This document shows positions 13,486 to 39,833 of a stretch of DNA of 64,000 bases, piece by piece (position 1 is the first letter of the stretch; every line of letters starts with the position of its first letter). Both the position numbers and the translations under genes were made by a program. The DNA is from Leptoclinus maculatus (taxonomy: Eukaryota > Chordata > Actinopteri > Perciformes > Stichaeidae). Below the pieces are notes generated by a model. The model was not told where the DNA came from, searched no databases, and was given only the letters and a program-made list of their open reading frames with translations. The stretch is taken from positions 10,345,120-10,409,119 of the forward strand of contig JAVDOI010000002.1 in the NCBI GenBank assembly GCA_032191485.1, read 5' to 3'.

Positions 13486-13507
13486 ACAGAGAGACATGAG
13501 CTTTATT
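13462..13507. terminator. Paired convergent poly(A) signals between tecr and samd1
   Basis: Plus-strand AATAAA at 13462-13467 and minus-strand AATAAA (TTTATT on plus) at 13502-13507. Cleavage 10-30 nt downstream of each would place both transcript ends in the same 35-bp gap. The hexamers are seen; their use is inferred. Confidence 0.55.
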
Positions 13508-14656
13508 TGTGACTCTGGAAGAGAAATGTCAATATTACAGATAAAAGGGAGATACATTGGATGGTTGTGGACTACATCGTATGGAATGTTACAATTCAAG
13601 AGGCTGGCTTTACATTAAAAAGAGACACCGGACAAATGATGAGTGGACGAGAACATTAAATATTGCATTTGATCAAGACATCTGCTGTGTAAACAGACAC
13701 TGAGCAGCTGTATTCAATTTAAAACAAAATATTCAGTATCAACAATAACGTTTCCCAAAGTGTAGCACTTTATTTTTGCTCATGTATGAAAGCAAATTCC
13801 ATTAGGCTGCACATTGTCCTGGTCACGTCTATCTGCAACTGTCCCCCACAATGCAACTGTGTTAAGTTGTACCACAATCTAAATAAGATTAGAATAAAGA
13901 AAACATCATATTGCCTTAACCAGCAGGTAGCGGTACATCATATCGGTGGTCTGTGTTAACAGAGACACGGAGGACATAATCAAACATCAGCAGCTTTTGG
14001 TGGCATGATATGTCCGGAATCAGATATGTGGAATGTCTGACTTCCTCAGCACTTTGATGACATTTAATTAAATGGAATAGAAGGAAAACTAACAACAGAT
14101 GGGCTTTATGTTCATCTGTGTGATTTACAAAAAGAGGCTCTGGACTAACAGAAGGTACCGTAATTGAGCGAGCGAGGATGCAGGGAGACGTTTTTAGAGC
14201 CACAGCCAAAAAACGACATTTTCTGGTGGACCCCAAAAACTGTGAGAACTCTTTGCTGGCGGCACTACGGCAGTGCAGCAGGTCTGTGTGGGTAAACTAG
14301 CTCCTAGGCGGTCCACTTGGTGCGAGGCCATCGGTCCCCTTTCGATGGCTGAATTATCCATATTTCACTCTTGCAGAAAGGTCACCGCTCCTCCGCTTAG
14401 AACGATCCTCTGAACGTACCAGTCTGTTCAATCGAACGACACACATGGATGACATGAAAACCAAGACCACGATGAGAGGTAGGATGACTGTCTTTTTTCA
14501 GTTTCTGGTCATTCTCACAGTGAAAGTGAATTCCACCGCAGCTTTCCCCCCACCCCCACTCTGCATACTCTGTATATGAAGGTGGCGGGCAGGGTCTAGA
14601 TGGGGGGAAGGGGGGGGTCAATGCAGCATTGTCTGTCTGTCATGTGAATCACCACT

Positions 14657-17600
14657 TCAGAGGTCTTCGTATTCCAGGAAGTGGGTCCTCTGAAGCACCT
14701 TTACGTGGCGCTCATAGATTTTGAGGGCAGGGCCGAGTCGGATAGACAAACCGGTCAACACGTCGCTCCGCTGCATCAGGAGGAGGGACTTCCCATCTAT
14801 TTCCTGTTGGGGAGAAGAGTTAGCGTCACTAACATCGTTTGATGGAACTAATGAATGTCATTTTTAATTGGCCACCAGGACACACTGTGTGGAAAGTTAA
14901 ATTAGCTCCCAAAAACATGAAAAAAAAGTCTCTTTTTACCAACACATTTCCATACCCTTTCCACTACTTTGTGGTCAATTCTCATGACATACATATTCTC
15001 TGAAACACACGTGTGTGTACATTGAAATTTAAGAATAAAAATCCACGTCAACATTTACCCCAGTGTGTCTCAACTAAAGTAACTCCGGTCGGACTCTGAA
15101 TTACCTCACGCAGAAAACAACATAAAGTTAAGTGACGTAACTGATCTGCACGAACATGAAAGTATTGGTAAACCAATATCTAGTTTAGCTAAAAAAAGCA
15201 TGCACTTTATTACACAGGTAATTGAGAAGCAAATTCCCCAAATGCTATTTTCAAATCCATGACTTTTCCAGGTTTTTCATGACCTTACGAACCCAGTTAA
15301 TATTAACTGCCTCCAAAAATGCAGTGGGCGATGGCACAAGTGTGGTGTTCAGTGTACATATAGCGCCCTCTGTGGCAGTTTGGAGGCGGTGCACTGACCT
15401 GTGTTCGGAAAGCCACGGCCTGCTCTGGAAAGCCTGCAGCTGAGAAGTAACTGGCCACATCTGCCACGGTCCACAGCATTAAGTTGTGGCTTATCGTCTC
15501 CTTCTTCACAGAGCTGGAGGAACATCGGATAGAAAGGAGTGAGAGACCACAGAGTGACTTTTCTTCAGTTGTCTCACTTTGTTGTTGTTGTTGTTCTTTT
15601 TTCAAGCCTTCAGGTGACCTTCTGCCTCAGAAATGTGTAAATAAAGATTCAAGAGAATAACTGGGAAATAAAAGTCAACAGTGTATCAAACCGTTGTAGA
15701 AAGGGAGAGGACGTGACTTTAGGAATTAGCTTAAATGTATTTCTAGCAGAGAACGTCATTTTTAACAACAGGATACTCACACTTCATCCCCTTTATCGCC
15801 GTTCAGAAGACTGTCTTCGTCTGCTGTGAAGGAGGAAATATCTATGTTGTTCTTTAATGTACCTGCGAACAAAATGGAAGCAACATTATTACAAATGTTC
15901 TACAAATGTTGACCCAATGAAACACTGATTTAATAGATGACATTTTAATAGATGACATTTTTAGATGACATTTTCCTCGAAATCACCTGTTAACAACACA
16001 TCAAAAGCCAACATGGATCTTACTTCTTGCCATATCCTCGACACTCAAGAGTTGTGATCAAATGGAAGTGATGCTCTTTCCATGGTACTAGTACGCACCA
16101 ACCGAGGCCTCTACTGCCACGGTACGGTATGTTTCCCCATTAGAGTTTGTTCACGGTTCAGCACAGTGAGGGTGCAGTGAATGGGTGTTGATACAGCTTG
16201 CTGTGCAGCACCAGCCCACTGTCACAAGATGCTGCCGCTGGACTGTCTTCATGCATGACATACACGACAGTGACGAAGCCCTCATTTATAGGAGAGTACT
16301 GCTCCTTCCAGCCAAACCATTGCCAGGTAAAGTAAACTGGGGCACTTATGCAGTGTTAAAACACATTTAAGTATATTTATGTTATGGCCAATGTTAGGTA
16401 TTGTTTTTAAAGGTCTCTTGGCAATGTCTCACTAAGAAGGGAAAATCTATAACCACTCTTGCATTAAAAGCCAGAAAGGCACATTTTTTAACAAATAATC
16501 AAACTCTGTTTCTCTTTTGGGAATCAAGCCATGTGTCTCTAAGGTGGTGGTTGGGAACACTATCCCTTATTCTTGATAATATAGTCCATACTAAAATAAT
16601 TGTTACATTGCCTGGCTTACAAACACATATATAACATAAAATATAAATATTTTTCAGAATTATTAAGAAGCATCTGTAAGCACACGTTATTTCCCAAACA
16701 GCTAATTTAAGGACATTTGTATGACAGCTTTTAGAAGCCCTCTGCAGCTGTATGCTTATTACACGGTCACATGGTCCGTATTTCAGAAGGACAGCATGTT
16801 TAGAGCAAAGTGAGCACCACCTGGTTTGACAGGTAGTGGGACAAGCTTGGGAATCATTTCAAATGCTTGAGCTAGCCTGAAGGCAAACACAAAGTGAAAT
16901 AGGCCAAAAGGGTAAACAGAATGGTATGTTGAAACATAAGCTGTCATTACCCAACTCCTTTAACATGTGTGCGTTTCCCCAAAATGAGAGAGCGGACTAT
17001 AGTGATGAATTTGCTCTCACAGCAGCTTTTAAAAGCAAAAGAAAAGACACTCCTGCTACTCACAGTTGTCCGATGGCAAAGGCGGTCCCTGTGGTCGTCG
17101 TTCGGGTACATTCTTGCTCTCATCCTGTTGCCCAAACAACACAGAACACAAAAAAATGAAACATGAAAATGTCAGCGAGAGATCAAGGAAGCAGGAGACG
17201 TACAGGTGCACGTGTGTCACAAAAGGGATCACAGGCACATTTACCGGGCCTGCAGCATAGTCTGGTACCAACTGGTCAGACAGAAGGCCGCTATCCACCA
17301 GCTTGCCTCCATCTTCTTTCTTCACCCGGTTCTTTAAAGTGCAGGGGCTGGTAGCTGCAGGGTGGATTGCTGGCTTCATGGCTGCTGCTAACAGAGAGGG
17401 AACCACCTACATGACATGCTGATATAATCCATACTGTCACACCTGACTTTATTCTTAAACTCTCGTGCTAATCACAAACTACTGCAGCTGAACATTCTTG
17501 AATGTGTGTGTTTTTTTTAACTGTTCATTGAACCTGAGTAAAAATAAGCCGATGGATGCCTGCACTTCTTACTGCAGGAAGACATTGCTAAGCCATTTCT

Positions 17601-20600
17601 ACTGTCAACAACCATGCAACAATATTAGAGTCCTCCATTAATGCTGGGTGTGCATATTAGTCTGTGTCTAGCAGGGTGAATACCTTTGTCTCTCTGCATT
17701 CCTGGGTGCTGGCGCTCCACTGGGCAGACAGCAGAGTGATAGGGCCAGTCATTGTGTGTGAGGGCTCTGGGGCTGGAGGGGGGCAAGGAGCTGGGCCTCT
17801 CACCAACCTTCTGGAAAGAGGCACAGTCCAGACCGGAGCCGGGGCCACAGCCGGGGCCGCGCCGAGTGCCAGAGGGGGAGCAGGGGGCCGAGGCGGCTCG
17901 CACAGAGGCACAGTGCACGGCGGCGTCTTCGTACGTGCAGCCAGGAGAGGGTCCGTCCTGCCCATCCCGGCTCTCATCAGCCCCTTCCTCGTCTGCATTA
18001 CTGTCTGTGTCGATTACCATCGAGGTGTCAGCCTAGGTGCAACAGAGAATTTCAATCCCATTGTTTTCTATAACTGTAATCCCCAACAAATTATATAATA
18101 TTTAGAAAAATCTGAGGTGGGAGCAGAATTAAAACAAACGTTTCCTAATGTTGGCTTGGATCAGAGGGGACAATTATCTTGAGGGGGTGGAACAGATGCA
18201 TTTAACTCAGTGGACGCTCAGCCATTATCAACTATTAAGTTCATTATTAGACAACAACTTAAAAAGCTGGTGAAGCCTACAATGTTACACGGGGGGTTGT
18301 CTTCATGACTGATCGGCAGTTGTGGGCTGAGCGTGTCACATGAAAGCACGCTCGTACAGATGTCGCAATGTGACCGCTGTGGTGGTAAATTATTGCCTTT
18401 CAATGCTTTGTCCCCTTTTCCACGGTGCCGCGCGTTCACACCGCATGCTGGACCGCTTCGACCGAACAGCCGCGTTTCCACGCAATCAAACATGTGAACG
18501 CGACGTTATGTGGCGGCATACAAGTAGTTGTTCGTTGTCGACGGCGCCCCGAGTGAAAAATTACCCTGTGTGTGCGACTGCGTGTCTCAGACCCAGCAGT
18601 GAAGCACAAGAGCGCACTAAAGCCCGCCCCGCTCCTGGGAAAAAGAGAGCCGCTTGTACGGCATTCGCTCATCGCGCTGCATTTCACACACAAGTTTCAC
18701 CGAGACACGGTCACGAAAAAAACACCACGAACGACCCCGAGGAGCTCAAATCCTGCACGATTTTTTTTCCCTCTCGGCGCACGTAAAAACAGCCGACGTG
18801 CTCGCGGCGTCCCGCTCTTTGCAGGCCTTTATTGATTGATATTTCTAAACGCACGGGGGAGTACAGAAGGGGGCCGATGGGAGGCGTTTGAGGTTTTCCT
18901 CAAATTCCCTCTAAAGTGCGCATGGAGTTACGAGCCGCGGCAAAGACCTCGCCATTGTGTCTGTAGTCTTTTGACGGAGCAGAAACAGAGAGGAAAGAAA
19001 AAAAAAAAAAAAAAACGAGCTTTAACTCGACGGGCAGATCAACGACCGCAGCGAGCATCAGGCGCCTCGTTCACCGGTCTACTTTGACTTTGCAGCGGGT
19101 CAAATATTTACAGCGCGAGCCACCCAAACAGAGAGAGTAACGCAAATGAGTCCGTTATCGGACACGTCACTGTACATATGACCCCCTCATATTCAAGTCA
19201 AAACATCTGGGTAACACGCCCCGAGAAGCCGCATGTTTCAAAGTAATCAAACGTATTCGTTTTTTTTTTTTGTAGCGACACACACGCCTTTCAGAGGACA
19301 AAGTAGATTTGATCTCGGCTTAACCCAAATCGGATAGATCGGGCATCCACCAGCTAGCGCTGGACGGACAGTTTTGCGGTCGCTTCACGTTAGTTCGGCT
19401 CTTTACATATCTCATAACTTTGCAGTGACGTGGCTCATCTTAAATAACAAATAGTTGCACCAGCACGGAGAAGTGATGCCATATCGCTGTTATGGGACGA
19501 GAGGCCACAACAACACCACCAAGCATTAGACGTGACCGGGCTGCTCGGCTGCGTGTCCGACAATGGATCCAGGGGTTCGACTTTTATGCACTGCGTCGGC
19601 AATCGTCCATCACTCGAAATATAGACGCAGTTTGCACAATTGGGGTTTAATGTACCTTTATTACGAGTAGCTACTTTGGCTCCGGTACTACTATAATTTG
19701 TTGCTAAAACATAGTGATGGGCATATGTTTAAAGTGCAGACGGAAGGGGTGACATGTCGTCATGGGCGGACATAATGTGTGTGTGAGGACTCGATCCAGA
19801 GACGCAGTGTTTAGACTGTGATGGTCTCGTCAACAATGTCCCAGCGTCCCCCATCAGGCTACTACATCCGCGGTGTTTGAGACTTTTTTCCCCCCTTCAC
19901 CCACTCCCACATGTACAAGCCGGTGAGAAAGAAAACATCAATTTCCAGCTCAGGCTTCCAAAATAAAACCCTCAACGGCAAACGCGTATTTAGACGCTCT
20001 TATTTTGAAAGCAAAATTGTTCAACTTCCGGGATACTTCGTCCCTTCTCTCGCTAGCTTGACAGAGTCCTCCTCCCCTCCGCTCAACGCCGACTTTGGGG
20101 CTCGAAAAGCGCTTTCTGCTGCCGATAATGGTGGCTCGGTTTGTTGCGGACGGGCGGGACGTTGCAACTTTTTCCTGTCTTCTATCTGTGCGGTTTGAAG
20201 TGCTTTTTCCAACCGACACTATGTTAAATATACCACACTCCGACTAAACGCGCACCTTTTTTTTTTTCTCTCGTCTCCACCTCGGCAGCGCTCGAGCGAG
20301 GTCCAACCGCCGCTCCCCGTCTGCGGCAGTTTAGGGTGCACTTGCAAATCACTCCCCTCACCACTCCCCGTGTAGCGACACGAAATACGTGTTTTTTTTA
20401 AAAACAATACAGCGTCCATGCCTTTTACCTCCACCTGTTAATTTGATAAGATGTGCTATGACAATGAGATGAGAGTGGGCTCGTGAAACATGCCTCTTCG
20501 CATCAAACCCCCCCCACGTACCTCCAGATCCTCCTCGTCCTGGTCCACAGGACCGAACGCGCTGTCCCCGTTGCTCAAGTCGGAATGACTGGCTTCTTCC

Positions 20601-20884
20601 ACCGCGCTCCTTCTCGCAGCCGTCGTTAACGTTACATCGTCTTTTTTTCTGCTTCTCCGCTGAACCTTGGCGGCGTTTCGGTATGAAATAGAGCCCTTGT
20701 AATTAACTTTTAGCACGGTTTGTTCCTGGATCAGTTTCTCCAGTTCTGCGCAGGTTCGGTCGGGCTCGGACCCGTGTCGCCTCCGGACCATTCGGCAAAT
20801 CCTCTCTAAGTCCGGCCGAGCTTTTCGCGACCGCAGCGAGTCGATAGTGTCCAGGATCCACTCGCGGTACTTGGATTCAGACAT
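14657..20884 (-). CDS. samd1: SAM domain-containing protein 1 (atherin), 7 coding exons
   Basis: Nuclear chromatin factor. In mammals the N-terminal winged helix binds unmethylated CpG-island DNA, and the SAM domain oligomerises and recruits repressors such as the KDM1A and L3MBTL3 complexes. Coding exons on minus: 20884-20522, 18032-17804, 17387-17245, 17124-17064, 15862-15781, 15513-15399, 14803-14657. Phases agree at every junction, giving 379 residues (human about 538). Residues 1-75 (SKYREWILDTIDSLRSRKAR, ICRMVRRRHG, VLKVNYKGSISYRNA) are the winged helix. The last two exons encode the SAM domain (LWTVADVASYFSAAGFPEQA, then EIDGKSLLLMQRSDVLTGLS). The long Pro/Ala-rich linker of the mammalian protein is much shorter here. 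The exon 2 donor was chosen by phase and is the least certain junction. Its position between tecr and prkaca fits known synteny. Confidence 0.92.
18033..20521. other. samd1: First intron of samd1
   Basis: A 2.5-kb intron with CpG-containing stretches (about 18420-19100). Open frames on the plus strand here have no recognisable domain and look like by-products of GC-rich sequence. An internal poly(A) run lies near 18999-19014. Confidence 0.5.
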
Positions 20885-22319
20885 CTTTCTTTGCTCGGTT
20901 GGTTCGCTTTTTCTTCTCGCTTTTTTTTTTTTCTTTACCTTGGTGCGTCAACCTTGTGCACGGTTGTTTTTCGTGAGCCGCGGTCCGAGTCCAACCGAGA
21001 AGCGGAAACCTCGCTGTACGCCTCCTGCGTTTGCGTGTGCGCTTAAGGTGGACCGACGGAGTTGCGGCGAAAAGTTTAACTCGCGATGAGGTTTTAAGGT
21101 GGAATCTGCAGTCCTGAACGGGAACGTGTGCGCGCGCACTCGGGCCCCATGTGCATCATAATGGGTGAAAAAAAAAAGGTGGCCATTTATTTCAAGAGTT
21201 TGAGAGTGTGACACAGCTTTTGATGTAGTAACTGAAGCCAGTTCACGTGTGGTCCACAAGCTCGATTTAAAGAACCAGAGGCTCAGCTGGGAATGTAGGG
21301 CTCAATGTCAGAGATCAGCTTTGACTATGAAATAATGAAGTAGACAAGGACACGTGTGTTCATAAAGGCCAACACGTTAATACATCAGTATGCAAAATAA
21401 AACATACTTTAATGAACCATTAAAAAGAGTGATTTCAATTTTTCCCAAATTGTAATTAAAATGTGATTTACCCTTTTCCAATTAAAAGGTAAACTAATTA
21501 AATAAAACACTGAACTGGAACTTGCTGCCCCCCCCCCCCCCCCCCCCCAACACATTTTATTTTGATAGGTTTCATGGACATACTACAGCTATTCTGTATG
21601 AAAATGAGTTTTCTCATGCTGTCAACAGTTAGATTATTTGAGTTCATAAACATTCATAGATATACTGATAAATTAGCATGTTTAATTACTTGTCTTAATG
21701 TATTTTTTAAATATATACCTATAGTTTATTGCATCTTTCGTGGATTGATGTACTCATTTGTAGTCTTTTCATTGTGTGTCATTATTGTCCAATTGTCAGT
21801 TACTGAATTACTTTCATCACTTTTCATTCTTTAGTGGATGATGTTCTTTGATGGATGTATAAATTACAAGGTCTTTACTTTATTGGTTTCAAACCATCTG
21901 GAAGGCTCTCCGGGGCTCTTCACATAGAACTGATGCAGATGAACGCAATCCTAAAAAAAAATAAAAAATAAAAAAGGAGCACACTGAGGGTGGGAATACA
22001 TTTTGGAGAGGGCTGCTGAAAAGCTGGCTGGTAATTGATCCTGTACTGTGACAGGACGGACACAACACTGCATTATTCAATTGCACCTGCCAACCTCTTG
22101 AAACATTCGCAATAACAGACGGAGTTAACAAACAGCGTCCACCCGCTCACCTACCAACAAGTGTGTTCCTCTGATCCACGAGAGCAGCCTGAAGCTGCAC
22201 CTTTCCTGGAGACTTGCATGTTAAAAACCATTACTGTTAAAAGAGTGTCAGTGTGCATGGTGAGGAAAGACTATAATAGACATATAACCCCCAGACATAT
22301 TAGTCTTAACAAGTAAAAG
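20885..22319. other. Intergenic region between samd1 and prkaca
   Basis: The first few hundred bases are CpG-containing and should hold the samd1 promoter and 5' UTR. The rest is AT-rich with no gene. A run of 21 C residues (21528-21548) lies in the middle. Confidence 0.45.
21528..21548. repeat. Poly(C) tract of 21 bases
   Basis: Uninterrupted C run. Its length is prone to assembly error. Confidence 0.9.
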
Positions 22320-24271
22320 TTTATTGGAATGATACATTTTGCAAAATATTACTTTATGTATATTTTTTTAACATACTCATTGTGTTCTAAGGGTATCTGT
22401 CAAGTTCTCCAGAGGGGAAAGATAGTTAAGACTGTCAAAGGCAAGGATATACAGTATTGTTTCCCAAAAGGTACAATAGACTACACAATCACTGTACCCA
22501 GGTCATGAGGAAAAGATTAATGTTCTGTTTTTGCTTTTTTTTTTTTGCTTTTTTTTTTTGAAAATACAATTAGAAAATATGAACGCAAAACATCTCAGAT
22601 GTAAAAAGTGTTATGTTTGAATGAAGAGTGTGTGTGTGTGTGTGAAAAACTTGATGAGAATAGAAGGCAAACACAAGAGAATAACTCATAATTAGCACAG
22701 AGCAGTTGATAGTGTTCAGCTGATAGAAGAGAATTAAAGACAATTAGACAAGAAGGTTTGTGTGGGGAAACAAAAAAATAATTTAAGAAAGGAAAAAGCA
22801 TTGTGATGACCTCCGTGTCTGAAGTGGATCATGTGGCGTTGCCTTCCACACACACACACACACACACACGCACACACACACGCGCACACACCAACTCTTG
22901 ATTTAGTCAGAACATAAAGACCAAATATATTACATGTGCTCTCTTTTAAAAGGATTACATAGTGTCTTAAAAAGGTTCAAATAATTAGCACAAATCAATT
23001 AAATAGGAGATTTGAAAGGATGCGGCGTGTGCTTCAGTATTTGCAAAAAAAAAAAGACCGGACAGGTTGGTTGGTGATCCACTGCATTGTTCAATGTGAT
23101 GCTCAAACAAATACAAAAAAAAAAGGTTAAAACAGCGATGAGACGGTCGGCAGTGGAAACTATGATTTCTCAAAAACATGTTTCAGGTCCGGGAGACGTC
23201 TTTGCCCGTTGGGTTGCTTTACCACATGCAAGAGAAACATGTATCATTAAAAAAATACACATCATGTTTCCCCAAACAGCATCGGAACCACCTCCATCAG
23301 ACAATTCAAGACATTCAAAAGGTATCCTGTGTTTGATCGCAATTACATTTAAGAGACAGCCAAAAAAATATATAATTACTCGAGCCTACCGAAATCATTT
23401 AAGAGGTGAAAAACATTCTCAAAAAAATGTCATGGTACAAGACTTTATGACAAATCGATGCACATCTAACAATTCACAGAAGCTTTTCAGTGAGATGGAC
23501 AAAGTCTAGCACCTAGGGCCTATGGAGGGGTGGAGGGGGGTGGGGGGGGCAAACATCCTTCATCAAAACAAGTGTTCAGTCAACAAACCAGCAATGAGAT
23601 TTGGTCTGCGATTGTCTTGCATCCACAGAAATAAACTTGGCAAAAGGGGACAGCTTTAGGATCGCTTCCTTAGTTTAATTTGTTACATAGAAAGCTGGAA
23701 AACGGAAACAAAAAAACACTCCAATCTCAACAGTCCCAAAAAAAAAAATTTGGTTGGACTGCAAATCTATCTGAAAGTGTTACATGTACGGTATATACAA
23801 GAGAAAGGGGGGGGGAGGAAAAAAAAAACAATCATCAAGGTGAGAAGCACAAGTTCAGTGACAATTATCAGCAAACTTTTGCTCTACAAACCGACCAATG
23901 AACAAAGCCCAGGAGAACCTCGTGACACATTGAACCGGGTCTCGTTCCATCTTCACAACAGAGCAGCCGAGAGTCCGTTTCTATAGCTAAAGCATGTTAT
24001 CCACGACCTCGGGTACCTCGGCACACATAAAGCAGAAATGCTCCGCCATCTTTCTTTTAAAATGGATATTGTACAAAAATAACATGCACATTTTGTTTGA
24101 AACGTTTTTGCTACCTTTTTTGCGTATTAAAATCCACCACCGTCAGTTACATACAGAAAACTTTGCAATGTTCTCAGTTTGCAAATTTGGCAGAATTTAT
24201 ATATTTGTTTATTTATGAAATCTTAATTTCAGTTTCACACCTATGAGACAATCTTGAAAAAGATGTAATTG

Positions 24272-24308
<37 letters not shown>

Positions 24309-25429
24309 TATATTAATATATATATATGTATTTATTTATTAAATAAACAATAGTCAGGAGTGTGACCACATTGTTAGTTGCTGCTAAACCACAGCTTTTT
24401 AACCCACCCATGAGCACTAAATAACACACAAGCACAGAGATTGACATAAAGAGGACAAAATGATCACCAATAGGATTCTTAAAATGCTCTAATAAATTCA
24501 GCTAAGAGAAAGACAGACTTTAAATGCAAACCTCAGGTTTACCATTTCTCACAGGTCCCCAAAAAAGGAGCAAGACGTGGATGAAGTTCACCGTGATAAA
24601 TCATTTTCACTCCGATCAAAAAGAGGTCACCACTGCTTCGGCTGCAGCGAGTGCATCACCCGCCCAATAAGCATGCCACATTTAGCAGACAAAAGGCAGG
24701 TGCAGAGAGTTTTTTCAAGCTTTAAACCAAAAACGGGCACAAGGGCTGATGCCACCGTCGCCAAAGCTCTGCACCAATGCTTTCGACACAGGTTTCCAAC
24801 CAGTTGGCATTATGATAGGCACATCTGTTGGACTTGGTATTGCTTGGACAGATTCAGGATGGAGAGATGGCAAAAAAGAAGGGTGGGACCAGGGTGACAA
24901 GATACAACGATCACTCTTTGAGAAGCTTGTAGAGAAGGGGGAGGGGGGGGGGGCCCATTCCGAAAAAAAAAAAAAAAAAAAAAAAAAGGAGGAGCCTAGC
25001 AGATTCAGTACCTTAACAGAACAAATCAATGCCTCAACCTGCAAAGACTGAAAACATGTCATTACACCATCAGAAAGATACAAGTATAGCTGGACAGCCA
25101 CAACCTATGTCTGTTCTCCTCGAGCCGCGCTCACAAACACAAGAGGGAGAAATGAAATGAATCGGTAACAGTTGAGAAACAATCAGAAAAGGCAACACTG
25201 CTGGTTCTGTTGGATCTTTCTTCACTTTGCCTACCTTTCCATTGGGGGGGGGGAGGAGGAGGGGGGAGGGGGGGGGGGGGGTTACATTGTTGTCGTCATT
25301 ACAAATAAACAAGTTAGCAGTCCACCCTAGCGCTTCCTTCCTTCCTCTCGACCCCCTTTTACTTTCTAAACCCCTGTCTCTCTCTCTCTCTCTCTCGCTC
25401 TCTTTCTCTCCGCTACTCGTGGTGGGAAT
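22320..25429 (-). other. prkaca: Possible long 3' UTR of prkaca
   Basis: Non-coding sequence after the prkaca stop. A minus-strand AATAAA (plus TTTATT, 22320-22325) could mark a distal end about 3.1 kb away; nearer ends are possible. The stretch holds many homopolymer and simple repeats: (CA)n at about 22848-22889, (TA)n at 24274-24327, poly(A) at about 24963-24987 and G-rich runs at 25243-25280. A (CT)n tract lies just beyond the stop codon, at 25375-25410. Confidence 0.3.
24274..24327. repeat. (TA)n microsatellite
   Basis: TATATA repeat of about 54 bp with two TTAA interruptions. Confidence 0.9.
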
Positions 25430-37872
<12,443 letters not shown>

Positions 37873-38640
37873 GATAGCAGGCTGATGGTGGAGTCCCTGG
37901 GCTCAGACTGAGTCTTCCTTTACTAGTCGATGAGTGATGCTACACCGCTAACGCAGTCGCTGGGGCTCAATGACGCTGACAGCTAGCTACTAGCTACCAT
38001 TATTGACTACCGTGTGTAAATATATTTCCTCCAAATGCCCCTCCTCGAGGAGTTCGTAAAAACTCCCAACCAAGCGAGTATATACACACACAAGCCTGCA
38101 GCTAATACTGACGCTTCAGGTTAGCTACGCTAGCTGCCTCTAGCAGAGATGGACCAGTAGATGTTAGCTTTGTAGCGTTAGCTTGTGGATTTACAAACGA
38201 GTCCCGGTAACGCGAGATGTCTCTCGGCAGTCCGTTATTTCCAGAGACGACTTGGTTTATCCAAAATCCAGTGCGGACCATGAGACGGATCGTCGAAAGC
38301 TGTTTTCTCCCTAACGTTCACGAACAAGCTAGCGTTAGCTTGTAGCGTTAGCTGTTAGCGTCCCTCGCTGTCTTCTCCTGGCCTGAACTAAACCAGGTGC
38401 TATCTCTGTGTCGGCAGGCCTTTTCACTTGAGACCTGGATAATAAAAGTGGTGTCCAGGTTATTCTTTGTTTCCGCTGTTGGTGATTTCAAACGGATCTC
38501 TCTTCATTCGTTTCTAAACCAGGCATCAAGTGCAACGGTTTCCTGGGACCGACCATCTGATAGTCGATTCCTAAGATCAACAGACCCCTTCCATTAATCT
38601 TCAGACCGCAAGGGAAACTCCAGTCATCCATCCACCGGGT

Positions 38641-39004
38641 CCCGCCTCCCACTGGCTCTGATTGGCTACACACACAGATCCTCACGCGACAGAAGTCGCA
38701 ATTGAAGCGCTGATTGGCTAAGCACCAACGCATCCAGACATTACATTGATGCAATTCGTCTGTCAAATTATTTAGTCCCGCCTCCCAGACTTGCTAGTAG
38801 CCAATACGCCCATAACTGTAATTGTGTTTTTTTTTCAATTTACTTTAAATTATCAGCTGTTTGTATTTATCAGGCTGAGTTTCGTTGCACGATACAAATA
38901 AAACGTTGTCGCATCTCGCGATCGCAATCTTATTTGCAGAGTAGTCTCTTCCAGAGCCAGGTCTGTAGCCTAGCCTCCCCTTTACCCGAGCGATCTGTGA
39001 TTGG
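38641..39004. promoter_or_regulatory. Cluster of CCAAT boxes and GC boxes
   Basis: ATTGG (inverted CCAAT) occurs at 38661-38665, 38713-38717 and 39000-39004, and CCAAT at 38801-38805. A matching CCCGCCTCCC box stands beside two of them (38641-38650 and 38777-38786). Such NF-Y/Sp combinations mark TATA-less promoters. The cluster lies 0.8-1.1 kb upstream of the prkaca start, downstream of asf1b. Confidence 0.5.
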
Positions 39005-39833
39005 GTGTGACGTTAACACAGGCTATTTTTAGTAAAATGTGAAAATATAACAGGACACTCACAGTGATATTTGTGTTACATAGTTGGCACTTTGTTGTCT
39101 TTAACCTTATCATGAAAAAAATAAAAAGGAATTGCTTGGTACATTGTTAACAAGGTGGACACATAGAAAAGTGGTTTGTATTCTGTTTCCTTGCTTCTGT
39201 GATCTCATTTGAAAAAAGACAAAATAAGACAAGTAATAAGGCGGAACATAGATGTCTCTATCACACAGACATTCACATACAGATACATTACTAATACAAT
39301 GTTTTTTTAATTTGGAACACACAGATCAAAACAAAAACATGGAGAAAGCGATGGAGCCCATCCAGAACTCAACAATCTAAGTGGGAAAAGGTTTAGGTGC
39401 AAAATAAATTTGAACACAAATATGATGGCAGAATATCAAATTCCTGTACGGCAATATATTGCAGTGTATTTGCCTATTGCTTCAGTGTTAAAATCCTCTT
39501 ATATGGGTAAAAATGAGTTCTGCAACAACAAAAGTAAGGCAGTTGAATCACACATCAGCTTGCTTTCAGTTCAGCTGCATCATTCCACAGTTACCTTTCG
39601 CCATTCCAGGAGTTAAACTAGTTCGATATTGCTTTCATAGGTGTGAGATGCTTCTAATCTTCCTCGGAAACAAACACTTAACTGGAGCTCAAGATGAGAG
39701 TTCATTTCTCAGGTAAATAATGGCAGCTGTAAGGCAAAGATGTCTGTACATCCACACTAAAATGTCCACAGGCATTCTTCAAAAGTGAAGGTTTCCTGCT
39801 GTGAGTTATCACATTTGGGGCTGGGGGTCGTCT

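Noticed and set aside
16060..16340. Unique-looking stretch in a samd1 intron, considered as an old transposon
   Set aside because: I could not find terminal repeats, target duplications or coding remnants.
17664..18098. 144-codon plus-strand frame over samd1 exon 2
   Set aside because: Antisense to a GC-rich coding exon, with no recognisable domain.
18340..19087. Overlapping frames in the first intron of samd1
   Set aside because: They are in CpG-rich intron DNA, without motifs, and one ends in a poly(A)-encoded lysine run.
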